From Ignavibacterium sp. (GTDB lineage Bacteria; Bacteroidota; Ignavibacteria; Ignavibacteriales; Ignavibacteriaceae), in contig JAGXRK010000054.1 in NCBI GenBank assembly GCA_018335755.1, positions 1 through 51,527 on the forward strand: a stretch of 51,527 bases of DNA, read 5' to 3'. The notes beneath the pieces were generated by a model, which did no database searches, was not told where the DNA came from, and saw only the letters and a list, made by a program, of their open reading frames with translations. Shown here in pieces: positions 1 through 9,336 of the stretch. The first letter of the stretch is position 1. Each line of letters begins with the position of its first letter. The position numbers and the translations under genes are program-made.

Positions 1-2657
1 GAGCTGAAGTTGCTTAGATATTCATCAATAGCTTTTTGCACATTATCTCTGGCAACAGTAATGGAATTTAATCTGTCGGTGCCTCTGCCTGCAACATAGG
101 CGTAAATAATTTCAACGGGTTCATCTTTTACCAAATCGAATGGACCGACACTTAGCATTAAACGATGATCTGTAGATCTGTTGTTTATCCATCCCAAGTT
201 GCTGACCGGGTCGCCGGAGTACCAGAAGTGCGAATTTATCTCGGAACAGGAAACATTTCCCTGAATACTGCCGGTTACGTCTGTGCAAGGATCCAGAATA
301 TTACCATTGGGTAGTAAACCTCTCATATAATTTCGGGCCTGAATTTCATTAAGTGGTTCACCACGAGTCGGATCACTTCTCATAAAATTAACAGATGACA
401 AAACAGCAATATTTTTATATGCCGGCAGCAGTTCGTAACCAATTTGTGGCCCGCGATTGATTCTGGCAGTATCCGAAATATCACCAGATACGACCGGACC
501 CTGAAGTAAAGTTTTGAACAAAGCCGGGGGATTTTCACCATATCCATTCGGTTCATCGGCGGTGCTTTTATATATGAATGACGATTGAAGAGATGTATCG
601 CATCCGGCAAGATCTGTAAAATATGATGCTCCAATATCGGGATCGCTCCATACTGAGATAATGACAGAGTCCAGTTTTTCTGCAGCAGTACCGCGGTTAA
701 TTATTCTGTATCTGAAGAAAACAACATTTTCTAATTCAGGTAGTGAAGAGGCAAAAACCGTTTGCTGAATTTCAATTCCCTGCGGTTCGATACCGACAAA
801 CCTTAATCTGTCAGTCTGTGCGTCATTGAATACACACCAGATATTTTTATCGCCAATCAGATCGGGCATGTCTTCATTCGGATCCCAGATACCGTTGTTA
901 TTAAAGTCAACAGGATTGTAGATACCATCACCGTCGCCGTCGTAAAAATCAGCACCAAGACTAACCGCTTCGCGCCAGTTCTGCCAGCTGCTGCCAAAGG
1001 GAGCATCATTGGCATTAACCGAATACAGAATATTTTTCGGATCAAGTGGATCTGATCCAACTGTGCCAGGCTTATAGTTTTCTATTAATGAAGAACTGGC
1101 TTGTCCGTTTGCCCATAAAATTCCATTAGTATAACCTGAAAGGAGAAATCCACCTGAATAAATAATTCCAGATTCTTCATATTCACTGCCGCTGGACCTT
1201 ACAAAAAAATCGTGAGCACGTATTGCTTGATTTTGCAGGTTATCTTCAACTATTAATGAATCAGCAAAACTTCTTTCTAAAGTTACGTTGGCAATTCTTC
1301 CGGTATTATCAAGCGGCAGTTTTAATTTATTAACTATCATTCCGGCTTTTTGATTGTTTCGAAAATCACTAAGTAAAACGATATTTCCGTATATACTGTC
1401 GCCCGCTTCCCCATCATTGTGATTTCCATCGTCAAATAGTTCCAGGTATGTTCCATCTGTAAGACTGAGATACACTTTGGATATATCATCATCATCAACC
1501 GCTTTAACTGTAAATATTATTGAAGTGTCTTTTAATCCCGCAAACGTCAAAAAATTATAATTTAAAATTACAGGCGGAGTGTATTGTTCAACCGTTACCT
1601 CGGGGATCATAAATGCAAAAGTATAACCAAATAAACTGCTTGAATGATTTACAAATCTCTGAGTTCTGAATGTTAAAAATGGCTTATCTGTATACCGTGA
1701 TGCTGAAATAAAGGAATCATCTCGGAGGTATTTTGTTAATTGCTGAGGGTCTGACCAGGAAACACCGCTATCAGTGCTTTTTACATAAAAAATGTTATTT
1801 GGTAAAGTGTTTGTCTGGTCAAGTCTTAATGTGTCTTCAACCTGATAAATGATCCATAAAGTGTTATCGTTTGTTTTAACTATTCTCGGACGGGATTCAT
1901 TCTTATTTGAACCGGCAATTACAATTGAATCGCTCCAGGTATTTCCATTATCCATACTTTGTTTAACATAAATATTTCTTAATGGAGGACTAAGGGAATA
2001 AGTTGCTTCATAAACAGTTATCAAAATATTATCGTCAAACGCTAATAAGCCTGCATCATATAACCACAAAGGATTTTGCAGAGTTCTTTTAAGATACTCT
2101 GTTAAATCGCTTTCCCACGACTCACCCTGGTCGAAGCTTCTTCTGTATGATGCAATGGTTTTGGAAGCATTAACATAGGAAAGATAAACCTCACCGTTTG
2201 GTTTTTCAGAAAATTGAGGATAAAAAGATTGTTTTATAGCAATACCGATTCCCGGTCCCAGAAGCACCGCCGGCTCTGACCAGGTTAATGCGTTATCATC
2301 AGAATAAGATGTATAGATGCCTTCTGAGAAAACAGACCATCCCAATAATATTCTGCCCGAGCTTAAGCGATAGGCAGAGGGACAAAGCGGTTGGTTGATG
2401 GATATTATTGGAAGAGTCTTTATCAGAACTGGAGATGACCATGACATACCCGCATCTGTTGATTTTATGAGAAAGAGCGAATCAACTTTTTCATCTGTAT
2501 TTCTTGAACTGTAAATAAGCAGCAGGTTGTTTTCATCAATTGCAGCAACAGTATGCTCACTTTGATTTGCAACGGGGATCATCATTACATCGGGCTGAGC
2601 ATAAATCACACTCAGTGAAAACAGAAAAACTATTAAAACTGTTTTTGAGTATTTCAT
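1..2657 (-). CDS. Secreted BNR-repeat protein, probable T9SS substrate (C-terminus off window)
   Basis: Partial gene: 885 codons are visible from the ATG at 2657, and the reading frame runs off the left edge. A signal peptide is seen (MKYSKTVLIVFLFSLSVIYAQ-type, cleavage after about residue 20). The first ~350 residues carry Asp-box / BNR repeats of the S-x-D-x-G-x-x-W kind, as in sialidase-like beta-propellers. A short choice-of-anchor-like Ig segment follows. The second half has an Asp-rich Ca-binding-like motif (YDGDGDGIYNPVDFNNNG) and the blocks 'GIEIQQTVFAS' and 'SGDPVSNLGWINNRSTD' shared with the next two upstream genes. The last visible residues (ARDNVQKAIDEYLSNFSS) match the stretch just before the sorting domain in the 4362-7316 paralogue, so a T9SS tail is expected just outside. 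It is the distal gene of a three-gene operon, 22 bp after the preceding stop. No sialidase catalytic site was identified, so a binding or structural surface role is more likely than an enzyme. Confidence 0.85.
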   Translation of the reverse strand, partial: MKYSKTVLIVFLFSLSVIYAQPDVMMIPVANQSEHTVAAIDENNLLLIYSSRNTDEKVDSLFLIKSTDAGMSWSSPVLIKTLPIISINQPLCPSAYRLSSGRILLGWSVFSEGIYTSYSDDNALTWSEPAVLLGPGIGIAIKQSFYPQFSEKPNGEVYLSYVNASKTIASYRRSFDQGESWESDLTEYLKRTLQNPLWLYDAGLLAFDDNILITVYEATYSLSPPLRNIYVKQSMDNGNTWSDSIVIAGSNKNESRPRIVKTNDNTLWIIYQVEDTLRLDQTNTLPNNIFYVKSTDSGVSWSDPQQLTKYLRDDSFISASRYTDKPFLTFRTQRFVNHSSSLFGYTFAFMIPEVTVEQYTPPVILNYNFLTFAGLKDTSIIFTVKAVDDDDISKVYLSLTDGTYLELFDDGNHNDGEAGDSIYGNIVLLSDFRNNQKAGMIVNKLKLPLDNTGRIANVTLERSFADSLIVEDNLQNQAIRAHDFFVRSSGSEYEESGIIYSGGFLLSGYTNGILWANGQASSSLIENYKPGTVGSDPLDPKNILYSVNANDAPFGSSWQNWREAVSLGADFYDGDGDGIYNPVDFNNNGIWDPNEDMPDLIGDKNIWCVFNDAQTDRLRFVGIEPQGIEIQQTVFASSLPELENVVFFRYRIINRGTAAEKLDSVIISVWSDPDIGASYFTDLAGCDTSLQSSFIYKSTADEPNGYGENPPALFKTLLQGPVVSGDISDTARINRGPQIGYELLPAYKNIAVLSSVNFMRSDPTRGEPLNEIQARNYMRGLLPNGNILDPCTDVTGSIQGNVSCSEINSHFWYSGDPVSNLGWINNRSTDHRLMLSVGPFDLVKDEPVEIIYAYVAGRGTDRLNSITVARDNVQKAIDEYLSNFS

Positions 2658-2679
2658 TTTACTCGAGGCTTCTGAAATA

Positions 2680-4365
2680 TTACTTTAAAATTATCATCTT
2701 CTTCGATTGAGAAAAATCATTAACCCGAAGTCTGTATATATAAACTCCGCTTGCCAGTCCTTCTGAGTTAAGCTGAACCTCATATCTTCTTGCCGGCTGA
2801 AAAGAGTTAATAAGAGTTTTAACTTCCTGACCCAGAATATCAAAAACCTTAAGAGTAACAAGTCCATCTTCAAGCAGATCATACCTGATTGTTGTAGAAG
2901 GATTAAACGGATTAGGATAGTTCTGGAATAGCTCATAATCGTCAATAACATAAGTAGGTTCGCCGGGAATATAAGTTAGTGACGGAAAGTTGTTGCTGTA
3001 TTCCTGAATAACGTTCCTAACAATTTCTTTACCAGCAGTAATTGAGTTAAGAGGAGAATCACCTTTAGCCCCGGTGTATGCAACAATAATATGTTGGGGC
3101 TGATCTTTGTATAAATTAAATGGCCCGATATTCAAGTAAATGACCTGGTCTGTACTCCTGTTATTAATCCAGCCATAACCGGTTACCGGGTCGCCGGAAA
3201 AGAAAAAATACGGATTAACTTTATCACAAAGTGTGTCCGGCACAACTATACCGGTATTAAAATTACAAGGGTCGACAGGGATACCCTCCAGCGGTCGAAG
3301 CCCGAGCATCCTGTTATATAGAGTATGCTTATTTTCAAAAGTCCTAAAACCCATAAAATGTATAAAATTTTGAAAAGATGATGGCTTCAAATTTCTGTAG
3401 CCTTCGTATAAGTAAGTCCCATAGTAAAACCCAAAGTTATTAATTGCACGAAATTGAAAACCACCTTGTGTTGTATCCTGAACCATAGGTCCCTGAAGAA
3501 AGGTAAAAAACAGTGCAGGAGGACGATCACCAATTTCTAAATCTACTCCGCTGTTATAAGCATAGCCCGAAAAAATTGCTGTATCACTGCCGGTCAGATC
3601 ATCATCATAAACCCCGATGTCCGGATCAGCCCAAATAGAAAAATAAGTATTTATTAAGCTGTCTGTTATCAGCCCGCGGTTTATAATTGAATACATTATA
3701 AAAATTGTATTCTGCAGATGGCTTTCATTACTGGCAAAAACGGTTTGCTGAATCTCTATACCCATAGGAAATGTATCTGTCCATCTTCTATTTTGTTCAG
3801 AATCATTATATACACACCAAACGGTTATATCACCAAGCAGATAAGGCATATCTTCATCTAAATCCCAAATACCGTTCCTATTTTTGTCTATTGGATTATA
3901 AACTCCGTCCAAATCACCATCGTAGAAGTTAGCGCCAAACTTAACAGCATCGCTCCAGTCCTGCCACGATTTTCCAAACGGCGGATCAGATTTCCGGACA
4001 ACATATAATTCCTTACTGTGCGCAGTGGTATCATTTAAAATTCCCGGCAAATAATCCTTAAGTATAAATACATCAAATACATTACTCGCCCAGATTTCAT
4101 TTTCTATTTTACCCGCCAGAGCGAAGCCGCCCGAAAATAACACATAATCTTCTCCTAATCTTCCTGAACCGCCCTGAGTAAAAGATGCTGTTACTCCCGT
4201 GTTGGTTATCGGTAATTTAAAATTGTTAACGTCAACTGTAAACCTACTCCCCACCCTGCCGGTCGTGTCGCCCACGGCTACTTGTGTTAATGAAAACATT
4301 AATTCGGGCTGGAAGAGGATAACCAAAGCCGCAAAAATTATTTTTAAGAATAATTTATTCATCAT
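2680..4365 (-). CDS. Secreted T9SS-sorted protein sharing the Asp-rich 'GIEIQQTVFAS' module
   Basis: 561 aa. The N-terminus is a signal peptide (MMNKLFLKIIFAALVILF...). It lacks the BNR propeller of its two neighbours and keeps only the shared core: YDGDLDGVYNPIDKNRNG (about residue 150, Asp-rich and Ca-binding-like), MGIEIQQTVFAS, WADPDIGVYDDDL and SGDPVTGYGWINNRSTDQ. It ends in a T9SS type A domain (FQNYPNPFNPSTTIRY ... LASGVYIYRLRVNDF...KKMIILK). The start ATG overlaps the upstream stop as ATGA (4 bp); a second ATG directly follows, so initiation could be one codon later. Tight coupling implies co-translation with its paralogues. The function of the core is unknown; secretion to the cell surface through T9SS is inferred from the tail. 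Confidence 0.88.
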   Translation of the reverse strand: MMNKLFLKIIFAALVILFQPELMFSLTQVAVGDTTGRVGSRFTVDVNNFKLPITNTGVTASFTQGGSGRLGEDYVLFSGGFALAGKIENEIWASNVFDVFILKDYLPGILNDTTAHSKELYVVRKSDPPFGKSWQDWSDAVKFGANFYDGDLDGVYNPIDKNRNGIWDLDEDMPYLLGDITVWCVYNDSEQNRRWTDTFPMGIEIQQTVFASNESHLQNTIFIMYSIINRGLITDSLINTYFSIWADPDIGVYDDDLTGSDTAIFSGYAYNSGVDLEIGDRPPALFFTFLQGPMVQDTTQGGFQFRAINNFGFYYGTYLYEGYRNLKPSSFQNFIHFMGFRTFENKHTLYNRMLGLRPLEGIPVDPCNFNTGIVVPDTLCDKVNPYFFFSGDPVTGYGWINNRSTDQVIYLNIGPFNLYKDQPQHIIVAYTGAKGDSPLNSITAGKEIVRNVIQEYSNNFPSLTYIPGEPTYVIDDYELFQNYPNPFNPSTTIRYDLLEDGLVTLKVFDILGQEVKTLINSFQPARRYEVQLNSEGLASGVYIYRLRVNDFSQSKKMIILK

Positions 4366-7316
4366 CTCAGATAAACCATTTTTTTGCTTGCGATGAATTC
4401 ATTAATTCGCATTCTGTAAATGTAAACCCCGCTAGCCAATCCTGTTGCGTTGAAGGTCAGGTCATACCTGTTCGCACTCTTAAATTCACTAAGCAATGTT
4501 CTTACTTTTTGGCCCAGTATATCAAACAACTCGATTGTTACAATACCATCCTCAGGAAGATCAAATCGAATTGTTGTAGAAGGATTAAACGGATTAGGGA
4601 AATTCTGAAACAGTTCATAGTTATCAACAACAAAAGACGGTTCACCGGGTTTATAAGCAAGCGAGCTGAAGTTGCTTAGATATTCATCAATAGCTTTTTG
4701 CACATTATCTCTGGCAACAGTAATTGAATTTAATCTGTCGGTGCTTCTGCCCAGTACATAAGCGTAGATAACTTCAACGGGTTTATCTTTCTCTAATTGA
4801 AACGGACCTGTAGAAAGCATAGCCCTTACATCAGTTGGGCTGTTTAACAGCCAGCCGTTATTTGTAACAGGATCTCCGGAATATTGGAACAGCGGATTAA
4901 TATCCGAGCAGTTCACGCCGCCGCCGATTATTCCTAAATTATCTGTACAGGGGTCCAGATAACCTCCGTTACTTAATTGTCCTATATGGTTTCGACGTGC
5001 CTCTATTGCGGTATTGGGATCGCCTCTGATCGGGTCCGATTTCTGATGAAACACAAAAGCATTGATTTCAGAGTTTTTCCACCCGGCTAGAACAGTTTCT
5101 CCAAGATTTTTTCCATGTTTTATGTATGCTGTATCAGTTGGCGCAGTTTCGGTTTGTGCGCCCTGGAGTAACGTAGTATAAAAAGCAGGTGGCGTGCTGC
5201 CGTAACCGAGTGAATCATCATCAGCACCTTTGTAAATAAAGGATGATTGTAAAAGCGTATCACTTCCTGCCACATCATTCTCATACTTTACCCCGATATC
5301 AGGATCAGACCAAAATCCGAGGCGTACGGAATCCAGAACATCAGCAGAAGTTCCTCTGTTAATAATCTTATACCTTATAAAAAGAATATCTTCCAGTTCG
5401 GGCAGAGCAGAGGCAAAAACTGTTTGTTGAATTTCAATTCCCTGCGGTTCAACACCGGCAAAGCGAAGTCGCTGATTACCCGGCACACCATCATTGTAAA
5501 CAGTCCACACTGTTCTGTCACCAAGAAGATCCGGCATATCTTCATCCGGGTCCCAAACACCGTTGTTATTAAGGTCAACAGGATTGTAAATCCCATCTCC
5601 GTCGCCGTCATAAAAATTGGCCCCTAACTCAACAGCATCTTTCCATCTATGCCATCTGTCGCCAAATGGCGGATCTGAAGAGTTTACACCATAAACAATG
5701 TTCTTAGGATTCGACTGATCGTTAACTCGTCCGGCAACAAAATTTTCAATTAAGCTGGAAGACGCTTGTCCTGCAGCCCACAATAAACCATTAGAATAAC
5801 CTGAAATGATAAATCCGCCGGAGAATAAATAATTTATTCCGTCGTATAATCCCTGAGGATTTCCCTGCGTAATGAATATGCGGGAATCTTCAACCGAGTA
5901 GTTGTTTAAATCCGATGCAGTGAAATTATATTCTACTGAAAATTGATTGCGATAAGCGGCAAGACTTCCATACGGGCTTACAGGCATGAAAATTTTATTA
6001 ACAGCAATATATCCTTCTGCACCAGCAGGGTAATCAATTAATGTAAATTTGTTCCCATAAATAAAATCATTTGCCTCGCCGTCAAAATGAAGTCCGTCAT
6101 CATAAAGAAAAATCTTCTGCGAATCCTCAAGAACTACAAAAACCTCTTTCAGTGAATCATCATCCTGAACTGTTATGTTTATTATATTCTCAAGAGGATT
6201 AGTTAGATTATTATCATTAATGATCTTTACATCATAAACAACAGGCGGAGTATATACTTCAATAGTTTCACCCGGAATACCCCAGGCAATTTTTCTGTTG
6301 CCGATTGTACCGCTGTACCTTTGTGTAACAAAGGAAACAAATGGTTTTGTACTGTGTTTGGATATGCTGATCTGACTATCATCACCGATATATTTGGTAA
6401 ATTTTTCTTCTTCACTAAAAGTATTGCCATTATCTGAACTGGTCTTATAAAAAATATCACCCTGTTTTAAGCCGGTTTTAATTGTGGGATATTCCCTTTC
6501 ATAAACGAGCCATATCTTTCCGTCATCAGCTTTGATTGCCCTTGGTCTTTTTTCAACCTTATCAGTGCCGGTAACTAGTATGCCTTCACTCCAGTTCTGA
6601 CCGCCGTCAGAGGTTTTACGCATATAAATATTATCTTCGTTTGAAGATGAAGTTTGAAAGAAAGCAACAATGTCATTGTTTGACAGTGATACGAATGAAA
6701 CATCGCCTAAATATGGAGTGGATGATGTAGAAAAAATAAAAAGAGTTGAATCCGTATTGTCACCCCAGCTTTCACCGTTATTAGTGCTTTCTCTGTAATA
6801 ACATAAACCCGCGTTATTTGGAAAGTTAAAACTCAACCATATTCTGTCAGGTGAAATCTGCGAGAGATTTAAATTGTAATTTCTTCTGCTAGCCCCGGCA
6901 AGAGTGCGACCCAGAATCAGTACGGGCTGAGACCAGCTTAAACCTAGGTCATCCGAGTAAATTGAGAATGTTCCAACTCCAATTGCAGACCAGGCAAGTA
7001 TTATTCTGTTTGTTGGTGTTAATAAAGATGACAAGAAAACGGCGGGATGAACCGTTGAAATATCAGTTTCTATTATGAAAACAGGCTGACTCCAGTTGTT
7101 TCCACCATCAGATGTTTTAGATATAAAAACAGAATCATTGCGCGGAGAACAAAAGAAAAGAATGATCTCGTTATCTGAAATAAACACGGGAGATGTTTCT
7201 GTAATTGACAAACTGTCGTATGCGAAAGGAAAAGCCTGGATATCATTTGTTTGCGGCAAGACTATTCCCGCAAATAGACTTAAAATGAATAGCGAGATTA
7301 AACCGGCACATTTCAT
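4362..7316 (-). CDS. Secreted sialidase-like BNR propeller protein with T9SS sorting domain
   Basis: 984 aa and the first gene of the minus-strand operon. Signal peptide MKCAGLISLFILSLFAGIVLPQ. At least five Asp-box repeats lie between residues 60 and 310 (SDDLGLSWSQP, TSDGGNNWSQP, STNNGESWGD, KTSDGGQNWSEG, SSDNGNTFSEE), which predicts a six-bladed propeller. A choice-of-anchor/Ig-like segment follows at about 350-450 (DDDSLKEVFVVLED ... FDGEANDFIYG). Next come the Asp-rich motif YDGDGDGIYNPVDLNNNG and the core blocks GIEIQQTVFAS and YSGDPVTNNGW. The T9SS type A tail begins near FQNFPNPFNPSTTIRF. No Arg triad or Tyr/Glu pair of true sialidases could be assigned, so carbohydrate or protein binding is as likely as hydrolysis. 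The ATGA overlap with the downstream gene supports one transcript. Confidence 0.9.
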   Translation of the reverse strand: MKCAGLISLFILSLFAGIVLPQTNDIQAFPFAYDSLSITETSPVFISDNEIILFFCSPRNDSVFISKTSDGGNNWSQPVFIIETDISTVHPAVFLSSLLTPTNRIILAWSAIGVGTFSIYSDDLGLSWSQPVLILGRTLAGASRRNYNLNLSQISPDRIWLSFNFPNNAGLCYYRESTNNGESWGDNTDSTLFIFSTSSTPYLGDVSFVSLSNNDIVAFFQTSSSNEDNIYMRKTSDGGQNWSEGILVTGTDKVEKRPRAIKADDGKIWLVYEREYPTIKTGLKQGDIFYKTSSDNGNTFSEEEKFTKYIGDDSQISISKHSTKPFVSFVTQRYSGTIGNRKIAWGIPGETIEVYTPPVVYDVKIINDNNLTNPLENIINITVQDDDSLKEVFVVLEDSQKIFLYDDGLHFDGEANDFIYGNKFTLIDYPAGAEGYIAVNKIFMPVSPYGSLAAYRNQFSVEYNFTASDLNNYSVEDSRIFITQGNPQGLYDGINYLFSGGFIISGYSNGLLWAAGQASSSLIENFVAGRVNDQSNPKNIVYGVNSSDPPFGDRWHRWKDAVELGANFYDGDGDGIYNPVDLNNNGVWDPDEDMPDLLGDRTVWTVYNDGVPGNQRLRFAGVEPQGIEIQQTVFASALPELEDILFIRYKIINRGTSADVLDSVRLGFWSDPDIGVKYENDVAGSDTLLQSSFIYKGADDDSLGYGSTPPAFYTTLLQGAQTETAPTDTAYIKHGKNLGETVLAGWKNSEINAFVFHQKSDPIRGDPNTAIEARRNHIGQLSNGGYLDPCTDNLGIIGGGVNCSDINPLFQYSGDPVTNNGWLLNSPTDVRAMLSTGPFQLEKDKPVEVIYAYVLGRSTDRLNSITVARDNVQKAIDEYLSNFSSLAYKPGEPSFVVDNYELFQNFPNPFNPSTTIRFDLPEDGIVTIELFDILGQKVRTLLSEFKSANRYDLTFNATGLASGVYIYRMRINEFIASKKMVYLR

Positions 7317-7471
7317 AACCTAACCCTTTAAAAAGTGGTTTTGTATTTGATAATGTAAACAAAAAAAAGCTGTTTGTAAAGGAAGATTTTGGATGTTTAA
7401 CTATTTGCTGCTGATCAATTATTATGGTTCGTCAAACAAAACAAATAACACAGAATTGTTAAGAATTGATA

Positions 7472-9130
7472 CTATTTGATCAATACAAGCTTCTTAACCT
7501 GTGTAAAACCGGCAGACTGCAATTTGTAGAAATATATTCCGCTTGCAAAAGCACTTGCATCAAATGTTACCTCATATTTACCAGCCGGCAGATAACTATC
7601 TACAAGTGTTGTTAGTTCATTACCGAGAATATCGTATATCTTTAAGGTTATTAAAGGGTTGTCATTTCGAGAAGCCTGCGACGAGAAATCTTTATGATTC
7701 CTCTCCCGACTCGTCGGGATCGGAATGACAAATCGTATTATAGTAGAAGAGTTAAATGGATTAGGATAATTCTGATAGAGTATAAAATCAAATGGCTGAA
7801 CAGGATTGTCATCAATATCTGTCAGTGAAAAAGTAATGGTTAGTCCGGCAACAGAGGTATTAAGCGAATCAATAGTAAACTGTTGACTCACAGCGTTTGG
7901 CAAACCGAATTTTTGTGCGATCAATTCATATGTGCCGTAAGGAAGATGATTTACACGGAAAGTTGCATCATCTTTCCCAAAATTATAACTGTACAGTGAG
8001 CCGGTTGAAACAGAACGGGCCAAGAGAGTTATCCCGTCATAACCGTAAGCATCGTATGCCGGTAAAGCCAAATTACCGGCAGCCGCCCCCGCGCCATATG
8101 CAATATCTTTTTGCAGGAGCAAATTCTTATCAGTTAGGTTTGTGTTTATAAGGATTGAATCGGCATTCTGCCAGAAAACAGAAGCGTTACCGGCATCGTT
8201 ATAATAGCCCGGAAGGAAATAATCAGAATATGCCTGCACAAAGTAGTAATCCTCATCCGAAACGTAAACATTATAATTACCATCCGGCTTAATAAATCCG
8301 GCAAAAACATTCGTTGGCTCCTGAAACATAGATCCTTCAAGTGGTCTTTGCGAAGGAACGTGGGTTCCTTTTCTTACAATTATAACGCCCTTATCTAAAG
8401 TTGTTCCGCCAAGTGAATCGAGAATTTGTCCGGAAACGGATTTAGTTAAATCATCTGTTTTTTTCATATAAAAATCTATTACAGTTGTATCGTCATCTTC
8501 TACTCCAACCAGTTTAGCAAAATAGGGGTCATAAGTACTGTCTTTGAAAATTACACGATAGCCGTCCCGTTCAGCAGCAATTATATATTCACCTTCCGGA
8601 AGGGTTATTTCATAATAACCGGAAGCATCGGTTACTGCTTTATCAATCAGGAACATTCCATTGTAGAAAAAATAAATTGTTGTGCTGTCAAGAGGTGTAA
8701 TGCTGTCACGAACAGTTCCGGCAGCAATTCCAAAGTCATCTTCATAAAAATCTATTTTAACTTTCAGCGGTTCGGGACTGTTAATCCCGTTGTTAAAAAC
8801 AAAAATTGTATCGGAAGTATCTGAATAAGTTATATAATAAAATCCATTCAAATAGACATGCATCTTTACGGTGTCATTTGGCTGAATATTGAATGGAAGC
8901 TGTAAATTATTTTCAAAAGTGATAGAGTAAAAGGATGGGTTATAGTTTACGCTGTCGATTGAAAGTATGCTGTTACCCTCATTTATTAAATAAGTAGAAT
9001 CTATTCGGTTAAAAAGGTCTTCAAATCTTACCTGGTTCGGAGAAATCTTCAAATTTGGCTGTGCTATCAATTCTACTGCGAGTGCAAAAAATGCAATCTG
9101 CAGCAACACTAAGTATTTTTTATAAGGCAT
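7472..9130 (-). CDS. Secreted protein with carboxypeptidase-regulatory-like domains and repeat-interrupted T9SS domain
   Basis: 552 aa from the ATG at 9130. The frame stays open to 9172, but the signal peptide (MPYKKYLVLLQIAFFALAVELIAQ) starts at 9130, so that start is chosen. After the signal comes a segment resembling choice-of-anchor D / ASH (ISPNQVRFEDLFNRIDSTY). At about residues 125-190 there is a carboxypeptidase regulatory-like fold (AAGTVRDSITPLDSTTIYFF ... GYYEITLPEGEYIIAAERDGY); a second such domain follows at about 235-330, and a third beta-sandwich region after that. The C-terminus is a T9SS type A domain (YQNYPNPFNSSTIIRF ... FASGIYFYKL...KKLVLIK), broken by a 23-residue insertion encoded by the palindromic repeat at 7661-7729. 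The Pro-Ser-Thr core has one change (NSST for NPST). The gene is divergent from the lipoprotein at 9337. Role: cell-surface protein of unknown ligand. Confidence 0.87.
   Translation of the reverse strand: MPYKKYLVLLQIAFFALAVELIAQPNLKISPNQVRFEDLFNRIDSTYLINEGNSILSIDSVNYNPSFYSITFENNLQLPFNIQPNDTVKMHVYLNGFYYITYSDTSDTIFVFNNGINSPEPLKVKIDFYEDDFGIAAGTVRDSITPLDSTTIYFFYNGMFLIDKAVTDASGYYEITLPEGEYIIAAERDGYRVIFKDSTYDPYFAKLVGVEDDDTTVIDFYMKKTDDLTKSVSGQILDSLGGTTLDKGVIIVRKGTHVPSQRPLEGSMFQEPTNVFAGFIKPDGNYNVYVSDEDYYFVQAYSDYFLPGYYNDAGNASVFWQNADSILINTNLTDKNLLLQKDIAYGAGAAAGNLALPAYDAYGYDGITLLARSVSTGSLYSYNFGKDDATFRVNHLPYGTYELIAQKFGLPNAVSQQFTIDSLNTSVAGLTITFSLTDIDDNPVQPFDFILYQNYPNPFNSSTIIRFVIPIPTSRERNHKDFSSQASRNDNPLITLKIYDILGNELTTLVDSYLPAGKYEVTFDASAFASGIYFYKLQSAGFTQVKKLVLIK
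7661..7729. repeat. 69-bp palindromic dispersed repeat inserted in frame within a CDS
   Basis: The termini are inverted: GTCATTTCGA at the left and TCGGAATGAC at the right. An internal inverted pair CTCCCGAC/GTCGGGA lies near 7702-7719. The same family occurs at 51400-51469 and 51481-51527. The length is 69 bp (23 codons), so the host frame is kept. It adds the residues between IIRF and NPLITLKIYD in the T9SS domain of the 7472-9130 protein. Confidence 0.75.
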
Positions 9131-9336
9131 TATTATAAACTCTGTTTTTACAAGTAGTGTTAAAATTGACAATTTAGTGACAAAAATAAAGCGAGAAAAA
9201 AATATAAGCTATAAATTATATCCTGCCATTGTAATCAATCTTTAAAAAAATTTTAATGTCACGATTTTGTTTGAACTATAACTGTATCAATGTAACTCAA
9301 ATTATTTTTATAAAAAATATTAAAGGAAATGATACA

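Noticed and set aside
4362..7316. Calling this gene a true sialidase
   Set aside because: Asp-boxes are clear, but catalytic Arg, Tyr and Glu residues could not be assigned, and many non-enzymatic surface propellers carry the same repeats.
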